64,000 nucleotides of DNA from Hemerocallis citrina (GCA_017893485.1 CM030364.1:205243327-205307326), one strand, 5' to 3'; positions 10,747 to 23,170 are shown, numbered from the stretch's first letter. The notes: generated by a model not told the origin, from the letters alone. Translations and numbers: made by a program.

Positions 10747-13700
10747 GGGTTTAAGGAGAAGGGGTAAATAGGAGATGGTTAGAGATATTATCAACACATC
10801 CATAATTGATGTTTTGGTCTCCAAGAAACCAAACTCTCGCACGCGACTAGCCTTCGGAGAGTTGAAGGGAATATGATCGCTGAGTGGAAGATCTATCCTT
10901 CCGCTGATGCATCAAAAGGCATCATTATTGGATTTAATCATGATTCTTTTTCTTACATGGATGAGTTCCAAGGGGACTTCTTGTTAGTTGTTCTTCTACA
11001 GTGTCGTTGTGATAACTGGATGCATGCAATCTCTGTGGTCTATGGTCCGAATCATGTGTCATCCAGACCTTCGTTTTGGGCTGAGCTCTGCTCTATCCAA
11101 GCACGTTGGCATCATCAGGTTTGGGGGGGGGGGAGGGGATTTTAACATCACCAAGTTCGTGTTCGAACATCGGGGCAGAGGCTCTTGTGATGCTAAGAGA
11201 GAAGAGTTCAATAGAGTTATAACTGACCTGGAATTGGTTGACATCCTAATTCTATATAGACTGTTCACAGGGTTGAATATGCAAGCTTCCCCTATTCTGG
11301 AAAGGCTGGATAAAGTGCTGGTCTCATTGGATTGGGAGGCTCAGTTCCCATTGGTTAGTACCAAATCCCTCTCAAGACCTACTTCTGAACATGTTCCCCT
11401 CTTACTCGACTCTGGAGAGCGGCACGTGAAGCACCTAAAGAAGTTCAGGTTCAAGAAATCTTGGTTGGAAATTCAGGGTTTCCACCACATGGTAATGGAA
11501 AGTTGGGCGCTTCCTACTAGGGATAATGAAGTAGTTGCGATTTGGTGAGAAAAAAATTGTAGATTACGGGCTAAACTGAGGAAATGGAATCAAACGAAGT
11601 TTGCGAATATCTGGAGAGCTAAGAGTCCATTCTTGATGACATTGATTGGCTGGAAAGGATTGAGGAATCTAGAGATTTCACCCAAACTGAATGCAATAGA
11701 CTGTTAACTCTGAGCGAGAACATAGCACAGTTATACAAATTGAAAGAGTTCAAATGACAACAGAGGTCTAGAATCTCGTGGCTCAAAGTGGGAGACGCGA
11801 ATACGACATTCTTTCACCGGGTTTGCAGTGCACGTCGGAGATCAAACATCATCCTATCGGTCCAGATGGAGCCAGGGGTGCTTCAAGAAGAGAAGGAAAT
11901 TGATCGTGCATTCCAAACTGACTTAAAAAACTTGTTTGGTCGTAAATCAGATTTGAGGGTCCTACTTAGAGAGGAGTTCTGGCAAAACAGATCAGAGGAT
12001 TTGGATCAGTCCCTACACACTCTTGGTTCCCCATTCTCAGAGGAGGAGGTGAAAGGGGTGGTTCTCCAGATGTGTAACGACAAAGCTCCTGGTCCCGATG
12101 GATTCCCGTTGTTATTTTATCAGACCTTCTGGGATGAAATCAAAGATGATCTCATGGCGGTCATTTTCGAGTTCTATGATCATAGACTGAAGCTGGGGAG
12201 ACTTAATTTTGCGGAGGTTGTACTTATCCTTAAGAAGGAAGACCCTCATAAAGTTGGCAATTATCATCTCATAAGTCTATTTAATTGCTCGACAAGATTA
12301 TTACCAAGATCCTTGCTAACAGATTAAGCAAGTTAATGGACCAATTGATATGTAATAAGCAAACTAGTTTCATTAAGGGACGGTGTATCATGGACTGTGT
12401 GGCTACTGCTGAAAAGACTATTTACCAATGTCATATCTTGAACATCAGGAGTTACTTGTTAAAACTGGACTTCGAGAAAGCTTACGATTCAGTTGAATGG
12501 GAATGTCTTCTGGAAGCACTTAGAGGCATGGGATTTGGGGTAAGATTGATTAGAAACTGCCTTTCTACCAGTAGGACGACTATTTAGGTCAACGGAAAGG
12601 CAAGTAAGCCGCTCTCTTGTAGAAGAGGCTTGAGACAGGGGGATCCTCTTTCCCCCTTGCTATTTACGATTGTCGCTGATGTCCTTAAAGGCACGATCGA
12701 TAATTGTAGATAAGCAGGGTTGATAACACCTATGGCTAAGGGTAGAAGCTGTCCTGGACGCACAATCCTACAATATGCCGACGATACACTTCTATTCTGG
12801 AATGGGGAATTAGGGGAGGCTATTACCTTCAAAGGTACCATGTACTGCTCCTAAGCTTGGTCGGGGCTAAGGGTTAACTTCCACAAGAGTGTCATTATCC
12901 CCATTGCCATGACAGAGGAGGAAGCATGAGAACACACAACCAGTCTGAACTGTAAGCTTGATAACTTTCCAATTAAGTAGATGGGCCTACCACTCCGGCC
13001 ATGCAAACTTAAGAAATATGACTGGCTGCTGATTATTGACCGAGTTGAAGCCAGGTTGGCTGGTTGGAAGGGTAAGACCCTCTCCTTAGGAGGGGAGTGA
13101 TCCTGATCAGTTCGATTTTGTCCAACCTCCCGACATATTACCTGTTCTTTTTTGAATTCCCAAAATGGGTCATTCAAATGATCAACCGGGTGTGGAAGAG
13201 GTTCCTCTCGAAAGGGGCAGAGGCAAATAAAGGGGGCTACCACATTACCAAGTTGGAGAAATCATGCATGAAGAAAAGTCATGGTAGGCTTGACATCACT
13301 GACCCGAGAGATATGAATATGGCCCTTCTCAGAAAATGGTGGAAAGTGTTCCACCCAAATGGAGAAGGTTGGCAAGATTATATCCACTCTTACCTTCAAG
13401 GAAAGGAGACACGTCGATTTGGGTTCCGAATGTGACCTAAAGTATCTTGGTTTTGGAAAGGGATAGCCAAAGTCTATGACCCATTTCATAGTTGCGTCAC
13501 GTCCTTCATTGGCAATGACTTGATGACCAGGTTCTGGTGGGACAGATGGTGTTGATATCACTATTTTAGAGAACTATTCCCTGGTCATTTTGAACACGCT
13601 TCTCAATTAAACATTACTGTGGCCAAAGCGTGGAAATGTAGGGTTTGGAGAGCCTCCTTCAGATCCCGACTTGGTTCAGAATCCCAACTGAGGTTAGGGG

Positions 13701-14377
13701 CTTTATAGTCTTACATTGTTCAATCTGGGGTTAAATGCTCTATAGGACCATACCGGAAGGCATGGGGGTTGGAGCAGAATGGCTCTTTCACGATTTTGTC
13801 ATTGTATAATTGTATACACTTTAGAGGGTGTAGTCCGAATTGGTCTAATTTCCATTGGAAAGCAAAAGCTCCCCTGAAAGTTAGATTAATCCAGTGGCTT
13901 GTTCTCAACGATGCAATTTTTACTAAGGAGAACCTGGATAAAAGATAGCCATACATCGTTACTAACTGCGATTATTGCAATACACACACAAAGTCGAAAA
14001 ATCATCTTTTCTTAGATTGCCCCAGGAGTAAGGCCATTATGTGTGAGGTTCTGTTGGCCCTTAGCACATTGGTTTACCCGCAGGTTTATGAAGATCTTTG
14101 GATTTGGCCCAATTTTGATAATGAGAGGTGAGAGATAAGGGAAGCATGGTATATTGCAATTGCCGCTTCGACCTGGGTTCTACGGCTTGACAGAAATAAC
14201 TTTTACTTTCGTGGGACTTGTAATAACATTTTTGGTAATCTTACTCATATCATGCATCTTATTTCTTTTGGGGCAACATCTGTGGTGGTGGGATCAAGAG
14301 GGAGGATTGCCAGAGCTTTTGAGATGGAGGAGTGTGACGATGAGGAGGTGTTGATTGGCCCCACTCTGGACTGATGC
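10712..14377 (+). pseudogene. LINE ORF2: endonuclease, reverse transcriptase, zinc-ribbon
   Basis: The ATG at 10712 opens MLLLKILLWNVRGL, the first block of the L1-type apurinic endonuclease. The endonuclease continues past a stop and a frameshift in a G-run near 11120 (GGDFNIT block) to about 11548. Reverse transcriptase runs about 11788-12900 with KAPGPDG (near 12080), the KLDFEKAYDSV block with its catalytic D (near 12468), RRGLRQGDPLSP (near 12625) and YADD (near 12775). The C-terminal part (about 13850-14100) has the CDYC...HLFLDC zinc-ribbon seen in plant LINE ORF2s. There are at least eight stops or frameshifts. In the family the enzyme nicks DNA and primes reverse transcription at the target; this copy cannot make it. 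The stop is at about 14375. Confidence 0.85.
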
Positions 14378-14638
14378 AGTACATCTCGACTCAGCAGCCC
14401 ACCCTCCAGGGCGTTGTTGGAGGGACCTCTTTTATCTTGTTGTACTTGTTTTGATACTCTTGTATGTTTGGATCTGGTTAGATTTTGTTGTTTCTATCCC
14501 ACTCTCCTATGAACTTTGGAGGTTCTATGTTTTATTTCATGCTTGTAGTTTTTGTAATTATGCCCAGTATCCTAGGTTTGTTTTATTAAGTCCTTGTTAA
14601 TGAAACAGAGTAACTGTACTCCACCTATTAAAAAAATG
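14378..14638 (+). other. LINE 3' UTR and short A-run
   Basis: T-rich 3' UTR ending at ATTAAAAAAATG. The run of seven A near 14630-14636 is taken as the remnant of the poly(A) tail. Confidence 0.6.
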
Positions 14639-14949
14639 AGTTCAATGCTCCGCTCATCTCCCGAGCTGTGCCAACTACTCATCAACTCCAAGCAATAAGT
14701 TCGGTGCTCCATTCGTCGCTCTAGCCCCTCTAACAACTCATTGGCTCCACACAACGAGTTGGGTGCTACGCTCGCTGCTCGAGCTCCTCCAAAAGCTCAT
14801 GGACTTCGCACGATAAGTTCCCAGCTCTTCTCACCGCTCCAGCTACTCTAAAAATTCATTAGCTCCCTACAATGAGTTTAGAGTCCAACGCCTCTCTAGG
14901 ACTACTCCCACAACTTGCTAACTCAGAAGTACTTAGGAAATTCTTATAA

Positions 14950-15290
14950 ACCTTCTAATACCGGCGCGAAGCTTCTCGGTGGGAAAGTTTTTTTCTTAGC
15001 TCCTCAGTGGCAAAGATTTTCTCCTTAGCTCATTGGGTGGAAAGCTCATCTTCGTAGCTCCTCGGGGGGGGAGGGCTCCTCTCCTTAGCCCCTCTTCGTG
15101 GCTCAATGGGGGCAAAGTTTCTTTTCTTAGCTCATCAGGAGGGAAGTAACTCTTCGGTAGTGAAGCCCCTCTTCTAAGCTCCTCGGGGTGAAGCTCCTTT
15201 TCTGAGTTCCTCGGTAGCAAAGCTCATCTTCCAAGCTACTAGATATCAAAGCCCTTGTTCCAAGCACCTTGTTAGAGAAGCTTCTATTCT
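14950..15290. repeat. Minisatellite, AGCTCCTCGG...GGAAAG units
   Basis: About nine degenerate units of roughly 33-40 bp with the core TTAGCTCCTCGG followed by GCAAAG or GGAAAG. It sits in the 3' untranslated zone of the truncated Tat-like element, where such elements often carry tandem repeats. Confidence 0.7.
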
Positions 15291-16192
15291 TAGCACCTCA
15301 GCGCATAAATAATCAGAGCCGCCCGTCTATTCCAACTTTCGTGCCCACCTCCTCGGTACACAAGAAGAAGAAAATGAATAAATAGGCCAAGATGGAGAAA
15401 AACATGTGCAAAATGTGTAAAAATACATGATATCGTGTAAAATAGATGAAAATGCGTATAGATATGTTGTTCTACGCTGGCATGCATTTTCATGCGCGAA
15501 GCGTGTGATTATCCACAGGATGCCACGCTGTGCATGGCAGGCCACATGCACTAGAATGAACCATTTGTGTGGGCCCCACCACATTCCACTAAGCAACAAG
15601 GCAACTGCTTACGTGGATCCCACCAGAGTCCACGTGCTGGGTCAGCACTGCTGATGTGACCGCTGGCCGGGGCCTACGAGGGTCCCACTGGGCCCCATCC
15701 CTCCCCTGTCCGCATCACATCTTATTGGGGGGGGGGGTTGCTTTGGAGGCTTTAGACCTCCGATTGTTCTAAGATTCGTGCTTAGGTGTGATTTTTAATT
15801 ATAATTCCATTTCTTAATTATAAATTTTAAAATTATTTTAAAAATGAGAAAAATTATTTAAAAACATTGGAAATTAATTAATAATTTTAAAAATAATTAT
15901 AAATTCGGAAAATCAAATAAAAGTTTCTAAAAAACAATTATAATTTTCAAATTTTCAATTCAAAAAATCAAGAAAACAATTAATTATTGGAAAAAGTTAA
16001 TTAAAAATTCCAGAAAAAGATAGAAAAATTCCGAAACATGGTTATTGCCACCAGAAGTTTCGAACAAGGTTCCTAGAATCACTAATTGTCCCTAAAAGTC
16101 AAACCAAATCTCCAACACATCTGAAACAGCAAGATTACTTCTCGAAGGCTAAGAAATTCACCTCTCAGTAGTGGAGGGCTTGTGATATTGGT

Positions 16193-16671
16193 GAAACCCC
16201 ATCCGAGCATGCGATTCAGCACACATCTTAAAGCTTATAGGGGCATAACGGTAATTTCACAACAACTGCAGGCCCACTAGAGGAACTTGGGCCGCTTCCA
16301 GGCCCATCAACTCAACCAGGCCAGTCATCCAGACTCAAGAATGAGGGGGTTTCACCTCGTTAAGGTTGTCATTCAAACCTCACCCAAGGGTAACAAACTC
16401 TATCTTTACACCAAGAGAAGAGTAACCGAATTTATCCTTTCAACAAGAGAAGAGTACCTGCAGGCTATTTTGAGTTACTGATTTGGGCGTCGAAGGGTCT
16501 ATCGTCTGGGCTAACCCTGTGTTTTCGGTTTCTTGTAGGTTCGCAGGCTATGTCTTTGCACCTCAAATCTAGGAAAATGAGCAGTCAACCGTCACGAACT
16601 TGGATCCGGTTAAAGATTAGGTCTCTTGCCTTTTCATTTAGAGAACTCATCTATCTGTTTGCTCCCACACA
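16193..16671 (+). repeat. LTR of truncated Tat-like element
   Basis: Starts TGATATTGG after a purine tract. It contains GATTTGGGCGTCGAAGGGT, parallel to the GACTTGAGCGTCAAAGGGT of the intact LTR at 42861. The 3' boundary is approximate. Confidence 0.6.
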
Positions 16672-17064
16672 GAAAATAAGCAACAAGTTTGGCCTAAAAG
16701 GAAGGAATGGCGACATCAACTATCTGAAGTCCCTCGGGCATTGTCGAGAACATCCATTCAGGCATAGTTAGATAAAGTATGCTCATTTGAAATCCAATTT
16801 TGGTCCAATTTATCTAAACTTGATACTAAAAAATTATTATGTTGCTGATTTTGTGTTTGTAGATGAAGCTTGATTTGAAAAGAAACCCTTGGATACATGG
16901 GGAAAAGAAGGAATGGAGTTATTAGCAATAGTGTCCCCCAGCACTATTGAGCAAGCTCCATGAATGTCTTGTAAGGAATGAAGCAATCAACAACATAAAG
17001 TCTCTCCGTATTGTGGGGAAGATCCCTTCAGGCATAGTCAGGTAAAATAGACTCACTTGAAACC
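16672..17064 (+). repeat. Exon-like tandem array, left remnant
   Basis: The same units as at 38501-42418: the GGAAGGAATGG...CTGAAGTCCCTCGG block near 16700, a GTGTTTGTAGATGAAG acceptor-like block near 16852, and GGCATAGTCAGGTAAAAT near 17030. The Mutator-like element separates this part from the rest. The frames are broken. Confidence 0.65.
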
Positions 17065-17313
17065 CATTTTTTTTCCTGAAACGGGTCTATTTTTTAAACT
17101 AATTCCAAAAATAGGTCTATTTTGACACTAATTCTGAAGATAGCTCTGTCCCCATAAGCCACAGTACCGAACCGCGGCTTCTTCGACTTCAAGGCCGTAG
17201 TTGTGAATTGCTGCCTAAGTACATACCATAATAGACTCCCAATACTTGGTTTGTAATTTCTTAAGTCCAAGTAGCTCAAAGGAGATTTCACTGAGGCCGC
17301 AGTTGGGTACTGC
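17065..17313. repeat. MULE left TIR, outer part
   Basis: Inverted counterpart of about 38245-38491: shared blocks GGGTCT.TTTTTTAAACTAAT, TAAGCC.CAGTACCGAAC and TAATTTCTTAAGTCCAAGTAG (or CTCAAGTCCAAGTAG). The TIR is split here by solo LTR D and resumes at 23417. Confidence 0.85.
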
Positions 17314-17647
17314 TGTAACATCCCCAAAAAATATTTATTTTTAATATTTTGTTTTGCACGTACTTTGCACGTGTTGATTAATAAATTATCTTGAGTCATG
17401 AAGACTTTCCTCTTTTTACTAGATTCAAGTGTGTGGTTAAATTTGAAAAAAAAAAAAAATTAACTAGACTTAAGTCTATACCATGTAACACATTAAAATT
17501 ATTAATTAAAGGCCCTAATTATTTTGTGTGCACTTAACGTGCATTTAAATTTAGTTAAATTAGTACACCTCGCCATGTGTAACACACATATCTAATTTAA
17601 TTAAAAACTAATGATAAAATGGTATGAAGAAGTGTGCACATAGAGTG

Positions 17648-17659
17648 CACGTGCACGTG
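17648..17659. promoter_or_regulatory. Paired CACGTG boxes in LTR D
   Basis: Two abutting G-box palindromes (17648-17653 and 17654-17659), about 125 bp upstream of the TATA box. Plant bZIP and bHLH factors bind CACGTG; binding here is inference. Confidence 0.5.
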
Positions 17660-17779
17660 CCTTTTCCCATGCATTATAGGCCGGCCAATTTGAGGTGGAG
17701 AAGGTGGGAGAGTATGTGGGTGAGTGGGGAGCTCTTTTAGGAAGTGGGGAGTTATTATAACTACTCATTATTTCACCCT

Positions 17780-17787
17780 ATAAATAC
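17780..17787 (+). promoter_or_regulatory. LTR D TATA box
   Basis: TATAAATA followed by CCCCC. The same TATAAATACCCC context occurs in LTR C (60311) and in both Tat LTRs (42780, 53324). Confidence 0.65.
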
Positions 17788-18050
17788 CCCCCCAATCTAA
17801 CCCAAATGAATACAAAACTAAACTAAACAAAAGAGAGAGTCAAGAGAGGGCTTGTGTTGTGTTGGCTTGCAGTTTAGCTAGAGGAGGAGAGGCCGGAATT
17901 TTTGTGAAGAGTTTTGGGAGCTTGGAGAAAATTTTGAGATATTCTACCACTAGGAATTCTCCTTATGAGGTGGGTGTCTCTTTAATTTCTAAATTTTTTT
18001 ATATGATGCATGATATTGTTAGATGATTGTCATGTGTAATCTAGGATGTT

Positions 18051-21030
18051 TGTCACTCCCTGCTTCCTAAAAATATGAAACACAAGCACGTGGTATTGGC
18101 CCAGCGAATGACTTGCGTCATCCATAAGCCATTTACACATTCAACTCAACAATATAAACAATACAAAACAATTGCGCAGGAAATAATAACCACCACATGA
18201 ACAATAATACTTGGAATAAGACAATATGAAATAGCCAAATACGATAATCCAACATCTGAAAATAAATAATAATATCTGGGTCATAAGTCCAATACAATAA
18301 TAAATCCAAACACGATGATAATAAGTTTCAATACAATAAGTCCAATGAAATAATGATCAACTAGAAAGCAATAAATCTTTAGAAAGCTTGTTCTCCAATT
18401 CTTGCAGGTAATTCCCCTTGATCACCTGTAAATACTTCATTTAAAAAGAGAGAGAAATTGTCCTTAGAGCAAGTCATGGACAGCAAGTAGAGAAAGCAAA
18501 GAAACAATGGAATAACGATATAATAATGAATTCAATGGATCAATAGGAATAAATAATGATGGATGATAGAAAATATCAATATCAATGGTAATCGATACAA
18601 TATAAACAATGATTCAATATTCGATGTCAATGTTCAATGGTCGATGTCAATAACACAGGCAATATTCGATATCAATAGAAATGATGATGTTCAATATGGA
18701 ATGTCGATGTTGTGTCAATTCTTAAGTCTATTAATTTTTAGCCTAACTAACGCACGTAGTACTGCATCTCATACTACAGGTTCGATGCAAACAATCAATT
18801 TCGTTTAGACTCTAGTGGTGAATTCTATAGATCATGTATCGGTACAATAATTACTGATACGATAGCAATATTGTTGCAAGATACACTATAATGATACACT
18901 AAAATGATACACTAAAACGATACACGAAAGATTGGGTAACGTAGTCAGCGCTCCAACAATCAGTCGATAAAACACTGGCTGACGCAGTCTCTATATTGTT
19001 CACTACTCAAGTCAATCCCTTAAACCCCGGCTTGTTAATTATTTTATCAATGCAAGCAATACAATATGCAATTTAGAGACATTAGATGAACGATAGTAAC
19101 AATAGAAGAACAATAGGATGATAACTATGGATGAGACAAATAGAATGATGACAATAGTACATTAGGATCATGCAATGCAATATATACACTTCAATTCATG
19201 CAATACAATTTGTATAATTATATTAAGGAAATCTGGAAAACGCGTTTCTGGACAGCAAGAAGTCACTGTACAAAAATCAGTTTTTCCGCTGCTACAGAAA
19301 TCAAAAACTAAATACGTCAAAAGTTCTGAAAAATAGACTTCCCTACGATTCCAACGCATATTTAAAATACAAAATCCAACAACAGTTTCTAGGTCAAATA
19401 CACCATTCTTTACAGATTACATGTTCTAACTGAAAATCGACATCAAGTTGTTATATCTTTAGAATTAGCGAAAATTCGATTATAAATTCATCAAAAATAT
19501 TCATTAGACTCCTAAACATGTTAACTCACAGTCTGGAAATTATCAGAGCATTATTCTAATATTAACTTATCTTTTTAATAGTTTAAACATGAAACATACA
19601 TGAATCTGAAATTCTGAAAATAAAACGCAGCAGTAGTAAAATCATCATAACTTTTGCAATACAACTCGGAATTCAAATATCTTAGATGTTATGGTAACTA
19701 GAGACATAGAGCTACAACTTTTATTCAGAAAGTTATTAATTTTGATGTCAAATATTGGGTCAAAAACGTCTCACAAATTCCAGACATACAATAAACATAT
19801 AAATTTTCAATATATTTCTTGAAATAAGCGATCTAACATGATGGTTTTCAATTCAGTTAGTCAATAAATCTTATAATCAGCTTGGTAGCACAATAGTGTG
19901 GTAAACATAATTAAGAATACACACATACAATAGTTTACAACAAAACATCAATCGATCATCCAAGCACACAACCTAGCATTCAATTCTATGATAGATTATT
20001 TGTGTTGTTTGTATGAATAACCCTTACTATTAATACTATATGAATGCATGAAAGATTCAATTTTTAGAGTCAACAAAGGTACGAAGTCGAGGATATTTGG
20101 GTTAGCTTGTGTAAACCTTCAATATACTCAACGAAAGATAAACACTAGCATACGATACGATGAACGATTAGGATATACTTGCAAGAATTTCAATAAAAAC
20201 TTGAATTTGATACAATATTAATTTAAGAGGAAAGTGAATTGCCTTATTGACGATTAGTTCGATTATCAAAGAATAACGGGATGAGAATCCCGGAGCAACG
20301 AACACGAACCCACGAAGAAACACGTGCATGCTACGTGCACAAGAGGAACACACAGCAACAAGAGCACAACAAAAACAATGGAAAGAGCTGCAGCATGGAC
20401 TTCTGCTGGCGTCGACTAACGACAGCGGAACTGGCGGCGGCATCGGCTGGCGGGACTTGGCGGCATCGGGGGTCTCGGGTTTGCTGTTGTCGAGGGAAAA
20501 GAGGAACAACAAAGGGGCGTCGATGGGTTACTTGGTGTAGGGCAGTGCTCGGGCGTCGATTGGAGGGCGATGACGCTGGTGGAAATCACTAGAGGGTGGC
20601 GCCGGAGGGTGGTCGGGATCTGGGTGGGTTTGGCTGACGGGGAGAGAGGAGAGAGAGAGAGAGAGAAAGACGGCTAGTTGTTTAGGGTAGTGTATTTATG
20701 GTTTGTATTAGGGTAGTATATATAGAATGCAATTAGGTTGTTGGGTTATTAGGCTAGGATCCAATAATGATGGGTTTGGGTCTAGAAATAAATGCAATTG
20801 GGTCTTGGGTTCAATAAGAGATGAATTTGAAGGAAATATGGATCAAATAAAATAATCGCAATTCAACAAAATAAAATCCACAAGATAGATAGCCCAACTA
20901 GAAGAAAAGAATAGCTCATGAGCAAAATTTAATTGAGATGATTAAGGAAAAATATAGGGTATTTTATTCAAATCACAAATAAAATATTACAATGAAGGGA
21001 AAAAGGAAAAGAACGAAAACGGTAGTTACA
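18051..21030 (-). mobile_element. Solo LTR E2 (minus strand, E family)
   Basis: On the plus strand it begins TGTCACTCCCTGCTTCC and ends GGTAGTTACA. Read on the minus strand it therefore starts TGTAACTACC and ends GGAAGCAGGGAGTGACA, like E (27065-30388, ending GGAAGCGGGGCGTGACA). It is flanked by a perfect ATGTT duplication (18046-18050, 21031-21035). Length is 2980 bp. The GC-rich stretch at 20280-20640 corresponds to the GC-rich zones of E (27400-28150) and E3 (34870-35190), presumably 5' leader sequence of the element; the short open frames there are not genes. Confidence 0.9.
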
Positions 21031-21656
21031 ATGTTAGTGGTGAATTAAATTGAGAATTGATGCAAGTTAAATTAAATAAAATAAGATGAAAATTATAATT
21101 TGGAAATTAATTTGTCATGCATTCAATTCTAAAGTTGCATAAGATAGTTTGAGTGCTAATATCATGTATGTTGGTTCATGTATATTGGTTCATGTTAGAT
21201 TCTACTACATCATGATTGAATCATATATGTGAAATTGTGTATGCATAGCGACTTCAAAATTGAGGAATTCATGTTAGAATTACATGTAGAATTGTAAGTA
21301 GAGAGTGGGTATGGGTATCTTTCCCAATTTTTATATCAATTGGTAGAAACATTCATACTAATTTTATAAGTCTAAGACAAACTGTAGTCTAATTTGATTA
21401 ACAAGGTACAAGAATGAAAAAGGTCAAGAATTTTTATATCTAAATTGATTTGGATACCTTCCAAGTTAAAATATATCGAATTAGAGAGGTTTTCCAATCT
21501 AGAAGTTTTAGAAGTGCTGTGTATAGCAATAATCTTGGAAATATTTAACGAAAAATAAAATTAGATGTTATATGACTAAATACAAATATATAAGAAACAA
21601 AGAGTTGGTATAAAAGGAATTTGATAGAAATATAATCAGATGTTGTGTTTGAACTT

Positions 21657-21720
21657 CTTGGTTGGCGCGCGGGGTTTGAGCGCTACCTACAATATATAGG
21701 TTGTGGGTTCGAGTCTTGGG
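21657..21720 (+). other. tRNA-like pol III box segment 1
   Basis: A TGGTTGGCGCGCGG stretch near 21659 resembles an A box, and GGTTCGAGTCT (21706-21716) matches a B box. The cloverleaf is not convincing, so this is a tRNA-derived (SINE-like) relic at most. Confidence 0.35.
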
Positions 21721-21804
21721 AGGCCCTGTTCTTTTTCGAAAATTTGATTTTATGAATAAACTGTAGATGAGGTATAAAATTAATAGAAGGGGGTTTTCAT
21801 CACC

Positions 21805-21872
21805 AACATGAGTTGGCTTGTTGGTTGTGTGCTTAGGTTGGTTGGTTGCTGATCTTAGGTTCGATCCCGGGT
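21805..21872 (+). other. tRNA-like pol III box segment 2
   Basis: An AGTTGGCTTGTTGGTTG stretch is followed by GGTTCGATCCC (21858-21868), a perfect B box, about 150 bp downstream of the first. Both lie in LTR D. Confidence 0.35.
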
Positions 21873-22635
21873 GTGCACAACTTGGTTTATAATTTTATTT
21901 AAAGGTTTTCATGGTTGTAAAAATTGTAGAAATATTTAGAATATTATTAGAATATTTGAAAATAATTCTACACTATTTTAAGATATATTTTAGAGCTTTA
22001 AATGATTATATTAGACAATGTATCAGATGAATCTAGTTTCTAGTCAAATTTTGAGCTTATGTTAAAATGATCTAAATTTTTTGGGAATGGAATAGAAATT
22101 TAGAAATGCATGCAAAGGTTTTATAGGTGAGATTATGAGATAATAAGAACAAGAATTTGAAATATTGATCTTGCAATGTTTTGCAAAGGGTTTATCAATT
22201 AAAAAAGTTGTTGAATATTGTCAAAGTGGTAAATCAGAAATGTCAACTGAGTGTTTTTCTACAATAAATTGATCAAGTGTTCATTTACATTGAGATAACA
22301 AACATAAAGAGAATAGATAATGAAGAAGTGATGAATAATGAATGAGATGTTTGTGGTGAGGTTAAATGTAACCTATGTGATCTATTTATTGAGATGGTTG
22401 TTTGTTCTAGAGTGAGCGAGATCCAGTATACCGGCAGGTTATGATATATGAAATTTGAGAAGTGGCCAGTGAGGGTTGACTTTCTCTTTGAGAAGTAGCC
22501 AATGTGGGCTAATATTCTCAGTGTTTTGGTTTAAGCCTGGTGGGTAAGCTAGCTCTAGGTCTTAATAGCTATAATTTAAACTTAAAGACATGCACTAGTT
22601 GGAGATATGATGAAACAAGAAAAAACGTGAGTTAT

Positions 22636-22890
22636 GGACTCCAGGATGATCCGCGGAGTGAGACAATCCTCAGTATTCCGAGATGATGGATGAAATAGGC
22701 AATAGAATGATCCACGGAGTGGGATTGATCTCCAGTATTCCACGACGAGAGCGATGATCATGGGACATTTGTGCGATGAGGGTTCCAGGATGACTCGCGG
22801 AGTGAGAAAATCCCCAGTATTCCGGGACGATGGATGAAATGGGCCACAAAATGATCCACGGAGTGGGATTGATCTCCAGTATTCCGGCGC
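22636..22890. repeat. Tandem duplication, ~144-bp period, in LTR D
   Basis: Two copies of a ~100-bp block beginning TCCAGGATGA and ending GATCTCCAGTATTCC. It is the local version of the GATC-CGCGG-GTGAGA module also seen in element A (1250-1350). Confidence 0.75.
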
Positions 22891-23148
22891 GAGAACCAAT
22901 ACTTGCAGAGTGTCTAAATCTTGTAGTAGTCATGGTAGTAGGTTGCATAGCGAGGGATTGAACCCTATAATGAGGACTACAATAAGGGCTTGCCCTCAGA
23001 CCTATATAGTATGGAATGCATAGAATCCGAACAAGTATGCATTAATGTCATCATAGCGTAAATGAATGCATTAGGCATTAAGTCCATGTCCTACATTGCA
23101 ATCAAGTTTGTGATTGCTAAATTAAAGAAACATTGTATTATAGCATTG

Positions 23149-23170
23149 CGTCAGTTGTATGCAACTGACG
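23149..23170 (+). other. Conserved stem-loop in LTR D
   Basis: Perfect 9-bp stem: CGTCAGTTG (23149-23157), loop TATG, CAACTGACG (23162-23170). Homologous hairpins are in C and F. Confidence 0.75.

Larger units (their letters stand above)
2222..14638 (+). mobile_element. L1-like LINE, decayed, split by a solo LTR
   Basis: Between element A and a short A-run near 14630-14636 lies a non-LTR retrotransposon in the order CT-rich leader, ORF1 with zinc knuckle, ORF2 with endonuclease, reverse transcriptase and a C-terminal zinc-ribbon region. It is interrupted at 4843-9940 by a solo LTR and its duplicated GGGTG; without that, the LINE is about 7.3 kb. Both ORFs carry stops and frameshifts, so the copy is dead. 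The left boundary is set only by the end of element A and may be incomplete; no LINE target duplication was found. The 14639 flank is Tat-like retrotransposon sequence, so the LINE probably inserted into that element. Confidence 0.8.
14639..16671 (+). mobile_element. Truncated Tat-like Ty3/gypsy element, 3' end
   Basis: This has the same architecture as the end of the intact Tat-type element at 42424-53584. An AT-rich stretch (15780-16050) is followed by a purine tract AGTGGAGGGCTTG. The LTR then starts TGATATTGG at 16193 and runs to about 16671, ending in a CTGTTTGCTCCCACACA block that matches CTGTTTGCCCCCACACC in the intact LTR. Coding regions are absent: the left part is cut off by the LINE. 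The LTR is about 480 bp and only distantly similar to the 617-bp one. No target duplication can be tested. Confidence 0.65.

Noticed and set aside
20168..20592. Open frames on both strands near a possible two-gene divergent pair
   Set aside because: Inside solo LTR E2; compositional, and bounded by LTR ends with a target duplication.
21706..21868. Functional tRNA genes
   Set aside because: B boxes are good, but no full cloverleaf or acceptor stem could be drawn for either segment.
22582..22948. A repeated peptide frame on the minus strand (SRNTGDF-like units)
   Set aside because: It arises from the 144-bp tandem duplication in LTR D; no matching frame in other LTRs.
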